A stretch of 64,000 nt of DNA from G965230615 sp965230615 (lineage in GTDB: Bacteria > Pseudomonadota > Gammaproteobacteria > HTCC5015), in contig OZ246012.1 of NCBI GenBank assembly GCA_965230615.1, positions 4,278,001 to 4,342,000 on the forward strand, given 5' to 3'. Numbering within the stretch: the first letter of the stretch is position 1; every line of letters begins with the position of its first letter. Shown piece after piece: positions 16,137-25,590 of the stretch. The position numbers and the translations under genes were made by a program. The notes beneath the pieces were generated by a model. The model ran no database searches, had not been told where the DNA came from, and saw only the letters and a program-made list of their open reading frames with translations.

Positions 16137-17864
16137 ATGAAAGCTGCTAAAACCAAAAGTATCACCTATGCCTATCGGCGCAACTTCGTGCTTGTGTTGA
16201 TAGCATTGGGTTTTGCTGTGCTGGCAGTGCGGGCTTATAACCTGCAAATACAACGTAGTGACTTTTTAAGTTTGCAGGGTGAGGCACGTCATCAACGTGT
16301 GCTAAGTGTAAGCGCGCATAGGGGAATGATTACTGACCGGCATGGCGAACCGCTTGCGATAAGTACACCGGTTCAGTCGGTCTGTGTAAATCCCGGTGAG
16401 TTTACCCATGATCCGGTTGTTGTGGCACAACTGGCAGCTAAAATGCAAATGGATCCAAAGGCCCTGAAACATAAAGTGGCCAAGGCCGCTGGGCGTGAGT
16501 TTGTTTATATTAAGCGGCGCGTACCGCCGCCATTGGCAGATGAAGTGTTGGCGCTGCGAGTACCAGGGGTTTTTCTGCAGCGTGAATATAAGCGTTACTA
16601 TCCTACTGCTGAAGTGACGGCGCATCTGCTGGGGTTTACTGATATTGATGATCGTGGTCAGGAAGGTATTGAGCTGGCATATAATCACTGGTTGGAAGGT
16701 CAGCCAGGTGCCAAGCGTGTTATGCGCGACCGTTTGGGGCATGTTATACAAAATATAGAAAATATTAAAACGGCTAAGCCTGGCCGTCATTTGAGCTTGA
16801 GTATTGATAAACGTTTGCAGTATTTGGCTTATCGTGAGCTGAAAAAAACGGTGCAGCAACATAAAGCGGAGTCTGGCTCGGTTGTCATACTCGACAGCCA
16901 GAGTGGTGAAGTATTGGCGATGGTGAATCAACCATCTTTTAACCCAAATAATCGTAAAGGTTTGCATGGCAAATATTTTCGTAATCGCGCGGTGACTGAT
17001 GTGTTTGAGCCAGGCTCAACAATGAAACCATTCACGATCGCCGCAGCATTGGAAAATGATTATGTTAAACCGACACAAAAAATTGATACTGCACCAGGGT
17101 TTATTAATGTTGCCAGTTATAAAATTAAAGATGCCAAAAATTATGGTGTCTTGGACTTGGAAGGCATTATCCATTATTCAAGTAATGTAGGGGCAACTAA
17201 ATTAGCGCTCAGCCTACCTGCCAGTGACCTTTGGCATACGTACTCACGTTTTGGTTTTGGTATTTCGACTGATAGCGGTTTTCCGGGTGAGTCAGCTGGC
17301 TTTATGCATCACTTTGATAAGTGGGGCCAAGCCGAACAAGCGACCATGTCCTATGGTTATGGCTTGTCGGCGACAGCTTTGCAGTTAGCCTATGCGTATA
17401 ACATCGTGGCAAATGATGGTATTGCCAAGCCAGTGAGCCTACAAAAGGTCTCTGAGCTACCGACAGGTGTGCGGGTATTGAGCAGTGAAACCGCTGCTGA
17501 GCTGCGTAAAATGCTGATCAGTGTTGTCAATGGTGGTGGCACCGGTAAGCGTGCACAGGTACCTGGGTTTGTTGTGGCGGGCAAAACAGGCACGGCATTA
17601 AAATCGGCCTCAGGTGGCTACGCAGAGAATAAGTACACCTCAGTGTTTGCGGGTATGGCACCGGCTGCTAACCCGGCATTGGTAACGATAGTTGTTATTA
17701 ATAATCCAGATGCTGAAAAAGGTCAGTATCATGGTGGTCAGCTTGCTGCACCACTCTTTGCAGGCATTATGGAAGACGCGCTGCGTCTGCTGAATATTCC
17801 ACCTGATGATATTGATAGTTTGTACGCTGACTTTGATGCACAAAGTGCTGAGGGCTCGATATGA
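16137..17864 (+). CDS. ftsI: Peptidoglycan D,D-transpeptidase FtsI (PBP3)
   Basis: A 575-residue class B penicillin-binding protein that crosslinks septal peptidoglycan together with FtsW. It has a short cytoplasmic tail, one transmembrane segment (about 16-36), and a dimerisation domain beginning with RGMITDRHGEPLA. The transpeptidase domain has the active-site SxxK at S294 (PGSTMKP), SxN at 348-350 (SSN) and KTG at 483-485 (AGKTGTAL). All catalytic motifs are intact. The length matches E. coli FtsI (588). The stop overlaps the murE ATG. It has no obvious Shine-Dalgarno and probably depends on translational coupling to ftsL. Confidence 0.97.
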   Translation: MKAAKTKSITYAYRRNFVLVLIALGFAVLAVRAYNLQIQRSDFLSLQGEARHQRVLSVSAHRGMITDRHGEPLAISTPVQSVCVNPGEFTHDPVVVAQLAAKMQMDPKALKHKVAKAAGREFVYIKRRVPPPLADEVLALRVPGVFLQREYKRYYPTAEVTAHLLGFTDIDDRGQEGIELAYNHWLEGQPGAKRVMRDRLGHVIQNIENIKTAKPGRHLSLSIDKRLQYLAYRELKKTVQQHKAESGSVVILDSQSGEVLAMVNQPSFNPNNRKGLHGKYFRNRAVTDVFEPGSTMKPFTIAAALENDYVKPTQKIDTAPGFINVASYKIKDAKNYGVLDLEGIIHYSSNVGATKLALSLPASDLWHTYSRFGFGISTDSGFPGESAGFMHHFDKWGQAEQATMSYGYGLSATALQLAYAYNIVANDGIAKPVSLQKVSELPTGVRVLSSETAAELRKMLISVVNGGGTGKRAQVPGFVVAGKTGTALKSASGGYAENKYTSVFAGMAPAANPALVTIVVINNPDAEKGQYHGGQLAAPLFAGIMEDALRLLNIPPDDIDSLYADFDAQSAEGSI

Positions 17865-19399
17865 TGACGGCAGAGTCAATTGTCAATCCGTTGCGCTTGC
17901 AAACACTATTGCAGGGATTTTGCGAATTGAATGCGGCGCAGGATGTTGCGGTGCAAGGTTTGTGTGTAGACAGTCGGCAGATCGAGCCTGGTGATGTGTT
18001 CTTGGCTTTGCAAGGCATACAACACGATGGCTTGCAGTTTGTGCGTACAGCCTTAACTGCGGGCGCAATTGCTGTTGTACATGAATCACCTGCTGATGAA
18101 GTATTACAAAGCTTGGCTGCCTTATATGATGTGCCGCTAATTTATTTGCCTGACTTAAGTCAACAGTTGGGCGTGATTGCCAGCCGGTTCTATTTATGTC
18201 CAAGCAATGCTTTGCAAGTGGTTGGTGTAACGGGTACTGATGGTAAAACATCAGTCAGTCACTTTGTGGCACAATGCTTGAACCATCTTTATGTCAAACA
18301 CAATGCCTGTGGTTTGATTGGCACAATAGGCAATGGTTTTTTACAGCAGCTCGATACAGCAACACATACTACGCCGGATGCACTGCAATTACAGTCTTTG
18401 TTGGCGCAATTGCAAACTGCAGGTGCGCGGGCGGTTGCTATGGAAGCCTCTTCGCATGGTTTATCGCAGTACCGGGCTGATGGTGTTGAATTTAATATTG
18501 CTGTGCTAACGAATTTGGGTCGAGACCATCTCGATTATCACCAGGATCTGACGGCTTATAAAGCGGCCAAACAACGTTTGTTTGCCATGCCTGGCTTGCA
18601 GGCAGCTGTGCTCAATGCTGAAGATGCGTTTGGCCATGAGTTGGCGCAACGTTATAAAGGCAACTATCAAATCTGTCAGTATGCTTTAGCATTGCAAAGT
18701 ATTGACCCGTTATCGGCGGATGATTGGGTGGTTGCTGAACAGCTGGCATTTCATACGCAAGGGATGCGCTTGCAGGTGCGTACGCCGAATGAGGCATTTG
18801 CAGTAGCGCCTGCTTTATTAGGTGATTTTAATGCGAGTAATGTGCTTGCTGTTATTGCTGTATTGCGCTGTTTGAAGTTTAAAACAGCTGAAATTGTTGC
18901 TGCGGTCAATGCCTTGCAGAGTGTGGATGGGCGTATGCAAATGACAACAGCAAATCAGCAGCCTGCGGTGGTTATTGATTATGCACATACACCACAGGCC
19001 TTGGCGGCAGCTTTGCAAGCCTTGCGTCGCCATTGTGAAGGTAAACTGTGGTGTGTATTTGGCTGTGGTGGTGATAGAGACGCCGGTAAGCGACCGTTGA
19101 TGGGGCAGCTGGCTGTGCAGTATGCTGATTATGTAGTGCTCACTGACGATAACCCGCGTGGTGAGAGTCCGGTAAAGATTGTGGAAGATATTTTGTCCGG
19201 TGTTGGCAGTCAGGCAAATGTAACAGTGAAGCATGATCGCTACCATGCCATTGTCGACACTGTTAGCAACGCTGCTGCAACTGATATTGTGCTGGTGGCT
19301 GGCAAAGGGCATGAAGATTATCAAATTATTGGCAATCAGCGTTTTGCTTTTAGTGATCAGAGTGTAGTTAATCACGCCTTGGGAGTGTTGAGTGAGTAG
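17861..19399 (+). CDS. murE: UDP-MurNAc-L-Ala-D-Glu:meso-diaminopimelate ligase MurE
   Basis: A 512-residue cytoplasmic Mur ligase that adds the third residue to the peptidoglycan stem peptide using ATP. The P-loop GVTGTDGKTSV, the MEASSHGL and HLDYH motifs, and the DNPRGESP signature are visible. The DNPR arginine indicates meso-diaminopimelate rather than lysine as substrate, as expected in a Gram-negative. The ATG overlaps the ftsI stop (ATGA), and the 3' end overlaps murF by 8 bp. Confidence 0.97.
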   Translation: MMTAESIVNPLRLQTLLQGFCELNAAQDVAVQGLCVDSRQIEPGDVFLALQGIQHDGLQFVRTALTAGAIAVVHESPADEVLQSLAALYDVPLIYLPDLSQQLGVIASRFYLCPSNALQVVGVTGTDGKTSVSHFVAQCLNHLYVKHNACGLIGTIGNGFLQQLDTATHTTPDALQLQSLLAQLQTAGARAVAMEASSHGLSQYRADGVEFNIAVLTNLGRDHLDYHQDLTAYKAAKQRLFAMPGLQAAVLNAEDAFGHELAQRYKGNYQICQYALALQSIDPLSADDWVVAEQLAFHTQGMRLQVRTPNEAFAVAPALLGDFNASNVLAVIAVLRCLKFKTAEIVAAVNALQSVDGRMQMTTANQQPAVVIDYAHTPQALAAALQALRRHCEGKLWCVFGCGGDRDAGKRPLMGQLAVQYADYVVLTDDNPRGESPVKIVEDILSGVGSQANVTVKHDRYHAIVDTVSNAAATDIVLVAGKGHEDYQIIGNQRFAFSDQSVVNHALGVLSE

Positions 19400-20774
19400 T
19401 TTGTCCTACCGTCAGATAGCAACTGCGTTAAATGGCACCTTAGTCGGTGAGGATGGTGTACTGTCGACGGTTGCCACAGATACGCGCAGCTTGCAGGGTG
19501 GCGAATTATTCATTGCGCTAAAAGGCGATAATTTTGATGCGCACGATTTTATAGAAACTGCTATCGAACAGGGTGTGCAGGCTTTGTTGGTTGAACGGCA
19601 AATGCCAGTCACACAAACGCAAATTATTGTGGCAGATACTCGCAAAGCTTTAGGGGGTTTAGCAAGATTGTGGCGGCAACAATTTGATATTCCGCTGGTG
19701 GCTATTACCGGTAGTAATGGCAAAACGACAGTTAAAGAAATGATTGCTGCAATCATGTCGGTCAAAGGGCATACCTTGGTTACCCAAGGCAATTTAAATA
19801 ATGATATTGGTGTGCCATTGACGTTGTTAAGGCTCAATAAAGAACATCATTATGCCATTATTGAGATGGGTGCTAACCATCCCGGGGAGATTGCTTATCT
19901 AAGCAATCTGGCATTAGCAAATATTGCTTTAATAACCAATGCGGGCCCTGCGCACCTGGAAGGCTTTAAAAGCATTGCTGGCGTGGCAGCGGCGAAAGCT
20001 GAGATTTATGCACCATTGTCAGCCGACGGTATTGCCATTGTTAATGCAGATGACGAGTATGCCGAGTTTTGGTATGGCAAGACTCAGCACTGTAAACGGA
20101 TTACCTTTTCTTTGCAGCAAAAAGATGCGGATGTTTATGGGCGGTGGCAGGCAGAAAATAAAACTTTGCAGGTGATTACCAGTGGAGCAGAAGTGGTATT
20201 GCAGCTACCGTTGCCGGGTATTCATAATGCTTACAACGCGTTAGCGGCAGTTGCAGCAACCTTGCATTTGGATATTACGCTGACAGAAGCCAAAGTAGGC
20301 TTAGAGCAGCATATGCAGCCTGTTAAAGGGCGTTTGTATCCGCGTCGTGGTGTACAGGGTATGCATATTTTAGACGATACATACAATGCGAACCCGGCAT
20401 CTCTACAAGCAGCGTTAGAAGTAATCGGTCATATGCCTGGAGAAGCTTGGCTGGTATTAGGTGATATGGGTGAATTAGGCAGTGCTGCGGCTGAGATTCA
20501 TCGGGATATGGGTAAGCTGGCTAAACAATACGGTGTGAAAAGGTTGTTTACTTATGGTGAGCTTAGTGCTGAGGCAGCCCAGCAATTTGGTGAGCGTGCA
20601 TTGGCTTATCAAGATGCATCATTGTTGCTTGCTGAGCTGTTAAATGCGGCAACATCCGAAGTGAATGTGTTAGTGAAAGGTTCTCGTGCTATGAAGATGG
20701 AGAAAATTGTGGCCGGATTACTAGATGATGGCGTCATGTATGGGAAGCATGATGTTGTAGGGGGAAGCAGTTAA
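19392..20774 (+). CDS. murF: UDP-MurNAc-tripeptide:D-Ala-D-Ala ligase MurF
   Basis: A 460-residue Mur ligase that adds the D-alanyl-D-alanine dipeptide to make UDP-MurNAc-pentapeptide. It shows the N-terminal domain DTRSLQGGELFIALKGDNFDAH, the P-loop ITGSNGKTTVKEM, EMGANHPGEIAYL, ITNAGPAHLEGF and LDDTYNANPASLQAAL. The start is GTG, eight bases inside the end of murE. The end overlaps the mraY ATG by one base. It belongs to the same operon, with no internal promoter seen. Confidence 0.97.
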   Translation: MSSLSYRQIATALNGTLVGEDGVLSTVATDTRSLQGGELFIALKGDNFDAHDFIETAIEQGVQALLVERQMPVTQTQIIVADTRKALGGLARLWRQQFDIPLVAITGSNGKTTVKEMIAAIMSVKGHTLVTQGNLNNDIGVPLTLLRLNKEHHYAIIEMGANHPGEIAYLSNLALANIALITNAGPAHLEGFKSIAGVAAAKAEIYAPLSADGIAIVNADDEYAEFWYGKTQHCKRITFSLQQKDADVYGRWQAENKTLQVITSGAEVVLQLPLPGIHNAYNALAAVAATLHLDITLTEAKVGLEQHMQPVKGRLYPRRGVQGMHILDDTYNANPASLQAALEVIGHMPGEAWLVLGDMGELGSAAAEIHRDMGKLAKQYGVKRLFTYGELSAEAAQQFGERALAYQDASLLLAELLNAATSEVNVLVKGSRAMKMEKIVAGLLDDGVMYGKHDVVGGSS

Positions 20775-21856
20775 TGCTGCATTACTTATCACAATTACTT
20801 GAAAACTGGTATTCAGGGTTCAGTGCTTTTCAGTCGCTAACGCTGCGGGGAATTTGTAGTGCCTTAACGGCTTTACTTATCTCGTTTATTGTTGGGCCTA
20901 AAATGATTCGCTGGTTAAGTCGCTACAATATCGGCCAAAGTGTGCGTGATGATGGTCCTCAAACACATTTATCTAAGGCAGGCACGCCAACAATGGGGGG
21001 GGCTTTAATATTAGTTGCGATTATAGGCAGTACATTATTATGGTCTGATTTGCAAAATAAACAAATGTGGGTCGTCGTTATTGTGACTGTTTTATTTGGC
21101 GCAGTCGGCTGGGTGGATGATTATAAAAAACTGGTGTTGCGTAATTCTAAAGGGTTGTCTGCCAAGGCTAAATATTTTTGGCAGTCTGTGATTGCTTTGG
21201 GTGCTGCATTCTTTTTGTACTTTACTGCGCAAAGCGCTAGTGAAACAACACTGTTAGTACCGATTTTTAAAAATATTGCCTTTGATCTTGGCTGGGTTTT
21301 TATACCATTTGCTTATTGTGTCATCGTCGGAACCAGTAATTCGGTAAACCTAGCTGATGGCTTAGATGGCTTGGCGATTCTGCCTTGTGTCATGGTGGCT
21401 GGTGGTTTGGCGATATTTGCATATGCTGCTGGTAATGTGAATTTTTCAGAATACTTGAACATCCCTTATGTTGCAGGCGTTGGTGAATTGATTATTTTTT
21501 GCAGTGCTATGATGGGCGCTGGTTTGGGGTTTTTGTGGTTTAACGCATATCCCGCGCAAGTATTTATGGGAGATGTGGGTGCTTTGGCGCTTGGTGCTGC
21601 TTTAGGGGTTATTGCTGTCCTGGTTCGTCAGGAGCTAGTGTTGTTTATTATGGGCGGAATATTTGTCGTAGAGGCAGTATCGGTAATTTTGCAGGTTGCT
21701 TCATTCAAATTAACAGGGCGTCGCATCTTTCATATGGCGCCCTTGCACCACCATTTTGAATTAAAAGGTTGGCCGGAACCGCGCGTGATAGTGCGTTTTT
21801 GGATTATCACGGTCATTTTGGTTTTGATTGGTTTGGGGACGTTAAAGATTCGTTAG
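20774..21856 (+). CDS. mraY: Phospho-N-acetylmuramoyl-pentapeptide transferase MraY
   Basis: A 360-residue polytopic inner-membrane enzyme with about ten transmembrane segments. It transfers phospho-MurNAc-pentapeptide to undecaprenyl phosphate to form lipid I. Family motifs are all present: DDGPQTHLSKAGTPTMGG, WVDDYKK with the acidic pair, NSVNLADGLDGLA, FMGDVGALALG and the basic loop MAPLHHHFELKGWPEPRV. The length equals E. coli MraY (360). The ATG overlaps the murF stop by one base; murD starts 4 bp after its end. Confidence 0.98.
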   Translation: MLHYLSQLLENWYSGFSAFQSLTLRGICSALTALLISFIVGPKMIRWLSRYNIGQSVRDDGPQTHLSKAGTPTMGGALILVAIIGSTLLWSDLQNKQMWVVVIVTVLFGAVGWVDDYKKLVLRNSKGLSAKAKYFWQSVIALGAAFFLYFTAQSASETTLLVPIFKNIAFDLGWVFIPFAYCVIVGTSNSVNLADGLDGLAILPCVMVAGGLAIFAYAAGNVNFSEYLNIPYVAGVGELIIFCSAMMGAGLGFLWFNAYPAQVFMGDVGALALGAALGVIAVLVRQELVLFIMGGIFVVEAVSVILQVASFKLTGRRIFHMAPLHHHFELKGWPEPRVIVRFWIITVILVLIGLGTLKIR

Positions 21857-21860
21857 GCTT

Positions 21861-23243
21861 ATGATGACAGCACAAAGTAAAAAATTGTCAGCCAAAACGC
21901 TCATCGTTGGTATGGGGGTAACAGGGCTGGCGTGTGCTAAGTTTTTAGTTAAGCAGGGCATACCCTTTTGTGCCTTGGATAGCCGTCTGCAGCCACCGAT
22001 GCTGGCTGATTTTGCTGCATTGCAGCCTAAGCCCGAAATTTACTTAGGCAGTTTTGACAAGGCAGCTTTGCAAGGTATTGAGACTTTGATATTAAGTCCG
22101 GGTGTTGCGGTTAAACAGCCTTTTATCCAGCTGGCGTATGAGCAAGGGATTCATGTTGTTGGTGATATTCAATTGTTTGCTGATCATGCTAATGCTCCTT
22201 TGATTGCCATTACCGGTTCTAACGGTAAGAGCACGGTAACAACGTTGTTGGGCGAGTTAATGCAAGCGGCTGGTTATCAGGTTGCTCTCGGTGGTAATTT
22301 AGGTGTTGCGGCTATTGAGCTTTTGCGTGACCCAGCTCCCGATGCGTATGTGCTGGAATTATCGAGCTTTCAATTAGAGCTGGTTGAGCAACTTAGACTG
22401 ACTGCTGCTGCGGTATTGAATATCAGCGAAGATCACATGGACCGCTATATCGGGATTGCTGAGTATGCGGCGAGTAAGGCGAGAATTTTTGATGCTGCGC
22501 AATGCTGCGTATTTAATAAAGATGATGAGCTTGTGGCCTCGATGGCAATGGGTACTCGACTTGCTTTTACCAGTAAACGACCGCAGGCAGGTGAGTTTGG
22601 TTTATTGAACATTGAAGGTGACCTTTATCTGGCTTATGGTGATCAGCCTTTATTGGCCGTTGATGCCTTGCGACTGCAGGGTGAGCATAATTATGTCAAT
22701 ATACTCGCTGCTTTGGCGTTGTTGAGTGTTTTTGTGCAGTCACAAAATGAAAAACCTGTACGGCCGGAGAGTTTGTTTACGCCCGCATTGATCGCATGCT
22801 TGAAGTCTTTTGCAGGTTTGCCTCATCGTAGCCAGTGGTTGGCAGAAAGTGATGGGGTTAACTGGATTAACGACTCGAAAGCAACCAATATTGCTTCAGC
22901 ACAAGCTGCTATTGATGCTGTGCAAGGGCAAGTCGTATTGATCGCTGGCGGAGATGGTAAAGGTGCTGATTTTACTCAGTTGCAGGATGTTGTTGAGCGT
23001 AAGGTTAAGGCGCTGATTTTGTTAGGCCAGGATGCCAGTTTGCTTGAATCAGCTTTGCATGAGCTGGCACCTTGCTGGCATGCGGCTGATATGCCTGAGG
23101 CTGTTAACTTGGCTCGACAGCAGGCGGTAGCAGGCGATACTGTTTTATTAGCACCTGCTTGTGCCAGTATAGATATGTTTAAAAACTATCAAGCGCGCGG
23201 TGATGCGTTTGCCCGTTGTGTGCAAGAGGTCACTGCCGCATGA
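21861..23243 (+). CDS. murD: UDP-MurNAc-L-alanine:D-glutamate ligase MurD
   Basis: A 460-residue cytoplasmic ligase that adds D-glutamate to UDP-MurNAc-L-Ala. Visible motifs are the N-terminal dinucleotide-like VGMGVTGLACAKFL, LSPGVAVKQP, the P-loop ITGSNGKSTVTTLLGEL, ELSSFQLEL, NISEDHMDRY, NDSKATN and the C-terminal LLAPACASIDMFKNYQARG. It starts 4 bp after mraY and its stop overlaps the ftsW ATG (ATGA). Confidence 0.97.
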   Translation: MMTAQSKKLSAKTLIVGMGVTGLACAKFLVKQGIPFCALDSRLQPPMLADFAALQPKPEIYLGSFDKAALQGIETLILSPGVAVKQPFIQLAYEQGIHVVGDIQLFADHANAPLIAITGSNGKSTVTTLLGELMQAAGYQVALGGNLGVAAIELLRDPAPDAYVLELSSFQLELVEQLRLTAAAVLNISEDHMDRYIGIAEYAASKARIFDAAQCCVFNKDDELVASMAMGTRLAFTSKRPQAGEFGLLNIEGDLYLAYGDQPLLAVDALRLQGEHNYVNILAALALLSVFVQSQNEKPVRPESLFTPALIACLKSFAGLPHRSQWLAESDGVNWINDSKATNIASAQAAIDAVQGQVVLIAGGDGKGADFTQLQDVVERKVKALILLGQDASLLESALHELAPCWHAADMPEAVNLARQQAVAGDTVLLAPACASIDMFKNYQARGDAFARCVQEVTAA

Positions 23244-24502
23244 GTAGCCTTGTTCACATGTTAAAGATACAGGGCAAACCTGCAGGGCGTCGCCAGTCAG
23301 AAATACCTTTAAATATGACGGTCGATAAAGTGCTGTTGTTATCGACCATACTATTGTTAAGCATTGGTATGGTAATGGTTACCTCGGCATCCATCAGTGT
23401 TGCAGATAAGCAGTTAGGTGATCCATTTTATTTTGCGCGCAAGCATATGATCTATATTACGATTGGCTTGGGTTTGCTGTTTTTGATGCAGCGTATACGC
23501 TTGGTATATTGGGAGAAGTCGGGTGCTGCGTTGGTGTTTTTCTCGTTTTTCTTGCTGGTCTTGGTATTAATTCCTGGCTTGGGAAATACCGTGAAAGGTG
23601 CAACGCGCTGGTTGGACTTAGGGTTTATTGGTTTACAAGTATCAGAGCCAGTGCGCCTGTTTTTACTGATTTATTTATCAGGCTATTTGTTGCGGCATGG
23701 TGAAGAAGTGCGAACAACACTGAGCGGGTTTTTGAAACCTATGGTATTGCTGGCGGCAGCATCGCTGCTAATTTTGATTCAGCCGGATTTTGGTTCCTGC
23801 GTTGTGTTGTTATTAACAGCATTGGGTGTGATGTTTTTAGCCGGTGTGCGTTTATGGCAGTTTGCGCTATTGTTGACAGGCTTCTTGGCAGTATTTGCAG
23901 TATTGGCGATTTCTTCGCCTTATCGTTTAGCGCGGTTAACTGCATTTTTAGACCCTTGGGCAGATCCTTTCAATACGGGCTTCCAATTAACGCAGTCATT
24001 GATTGCATTTGGTAGTGGTGGCTGGTTTGGTGTTGGACTGGGTAGTAGTGTGCAGAAACTGTTTTATTTGCCTGAAGCGCATAATGACTTCTTATTCGCT
24101 ATCCTTGCTGAAGAGCTTGGCTTACTAGGCGTCGTTGTTGTATTAGTACTCTTTGCGTTGATTGTTTATCGCGCTTTTAGAATTGGCGCTGCTGCAGAGT
24201 TGCATAAGCACTTTTTTGCTGCTTACTTATCTTATGGCCTGGGTTTATGGTTTGCAATTCAGGCTATGGTGAATATTGGTGTTAATGCCGGTTTGTTACC
24301 AACGAAAGGATTAACATTGCCTTTAGTGAGTGCGGGTGGCAGTAGCTTGTTGGTAATGTGTGCAGCGGTAGGTTTGTTGCTTAGAATTAATAATGAAGTT
24401 GAAACGGCGACTGCACAAGCGATGCGTAAACAAAGTCGCCAGCCAAGCGGAAAGCCAAGTAAGCGAAATAAAGTCCTTGGTAATACGGAGGGTGAACTAT
24501 GA
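23240..24502 (+). CDS. ftsW: Lipid II polymerase and divisome protein FtsW (SEDS family)
   Basis: A 420-residue polytopic protein with about ten transmembrane segments. It is a SEDS glycosyltransferase that polymerises septal glycan together with FtsI. Characteristic stretches are MVMVTSASISVADKQLGDPFYF, GNTVKGATRWLDLGFIGLQVSEPVRL, IQPDFGSCVVLL, LPEAHNDFLFAILAEELG and GLLPTKGLTLPLVSAGGSS. The ATG at 23240 overlaps the murD stop; an upstream in-frame start at 23216 lies within murD and adds only eight unconserved residues. The C-terminus is basic and cytoplasmic. Confidence 0.96.
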   Translation: MSSLVHMLKIQGKPAGRRQSEIPLNMTVDKVLLLSTILLLSIGMVMVTSASISVADKQLGDPFYFARKHMIYITIGLGLLFLMQRIRLVYWEKSGAALVFFSFFLLVLVLIPGLGNTVKGATRWLDLGFIGLQVSEPVRLFLLIYLSGYLLRHGEEVRTTLSGFLKPMVLLAAASLLILIQPDFGSCVVLLLTALGVMFLAGVRLWQFALLLTGFLAVFAVLAISSPYRLARLTAFLDPWADPFNTGFQLTQSLIAFGSGGWFGVGLGSSVQKLFYLPEAHNDFLFAILAEELGLLGVVVVLVLFALIVYRAFRIGAAAELHKHFFAAYLSYGLGLWFAIQAMVNIGVNAGLLPTKGLTLPLVSAGGSSLLVMCAAVGLLLRINNEVETATAQAMRKQSRQPSGKPSKRNKVLGNTEGEL

Positions 24503-25590
24503 CGGCAAAATCACGCCCCGTTATGATTATGGCTGGTGGTACAGGTGGTCATGTTTATCCAGCGCTTGCTGTTGCGCGAGCTTTGTTGGCAGAACAAGTG
24601 CCCGTTGTCTGGTTGGGCACCCGTAAGGGTTTGGAAGCGAAAGTGGTGCCTGAGGCAGGTATTACTATTGAGTGGCTCAGTATCAGTGGTTTAAGAGGTA
24701 AGGGAGTATTGACCTTATTATTAGCGCCTTTGCGTTTGTTGTATGCCTGCTTGCAGGTTGCGCTGATTATGTTGCGCGTAAAGCCGCGCCTGGTATTGGG
24801 GATGGGCGGCTTTGTTGCTGGGCCTGGTGGTATTATCTGTAAGCTTTTACATATACCACTGGTCATACATGAGCAAAATGCTATTGCTGGCCTCACTAAT
24901 CGAATTTTATCATCAGTGGCTAACTCAGTACTGCAGGCGTTTCCAGATACATTTAAGCACAGCAAACATGCCTACCATACGGGGAACCCGGTGCGTGCAG
25001 ATATTATTAATGTGACTGAGCCAGTGGCGCGTTTGGAAAACCGTGAGGGGCGCTTGCGGTTACTCATTATCGGCGGCAGCTTAGGCGCACATTTTTTGAA
25101 TGAGGTTGTACCGCAGGCGATAGCCACAATGCCAGTGGCTATATGGCCACAGATACGCCATCAGGCTGGACGAGGTCAGTACGATGCAACCGTGGCACGT
25201 TATGAGTCATTGGGGGTCGATGCTGATGTTACCGAATTTGTTGATGATATGGCTGAGGCTTATACCTGGGCTGATTTAGTCATCTGTCGTGCTGGTGCAA
25301 TGACGGTTTCAGAACTGGCCGCTGTTGGTTTGGGGTCTGTGCTTGTGCCCTTTCCATATGCGGTTGATGATCATCAAACCGCTAATGCGCGGTATTTGTC
25401 AGAACATGGTGCCGCGATTTTAGCGCCACAAGCAACATTGACAGTAGAGCAGCTGGGCGACTGGTTAAGTGAGTTAAGTGTCGATCGCCAGCGTTTGATC
25501 AAGATGGCCAGTAAAGCCAGAGAACTTGCCAAGCCAGAGGCAACGCAATTTGTATTGCGCGAATGTCAGGCTGTTGCGGGGGCAATTTAA
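24499..25590 (+). CDS. murG: UDP-GlcNAc:lipid I N-acetylglucosaminyltransferase MurG
   Basis: A 363-residue peripheral membrane GT-B glycosyltransferase that converts lipid I to lipid II on the cytoplasmic face. The glycine-rich loops MAGGTGGHVYPALAVA, VLGMGGFVAGPGG and IIGGSLGAHFLNE are present, as are HEQNAIAGLTNR and the UDP-GlcNAc site ICRAGAMTVSELAAVG/PFPYAVDDHQTANA. A good GGAGG lies before the ATG, which overlaps the ftsW stop (ATGA). The stop shares a base with the murC start. Confidence 0.97.
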   Translation: MTAKSRPVMIMAGGTGGHVYPALAVARALLAEQVPVVWLGTRKGLEAKVVPEAGITIEWLSISGLRGKGVLTLLLAPLRLLYACLQVALIMLRVKPRLVLGMGGFVAGPGGIICKLLHIPLVIHEQNAIAGLTNRILSSVANSVLQAFPDTFKHSKHAYHTGNPVRADIINVTEPVARLENREGRLRLLIIGGSLGAHFLNEVVPQAIATMPVAIWPQIRHQAGRGQYDATVARYESLGVDADVTEFVDDMAEAYTWADLVICRAGAMTVSELAAVGLGSVLVPFPYAVDDHQTANARYLSEHGAAILAPQATLTVEQLGDWLSELSVDRQRLIKMASKARELAKPEATQFVLRECQAVAGAI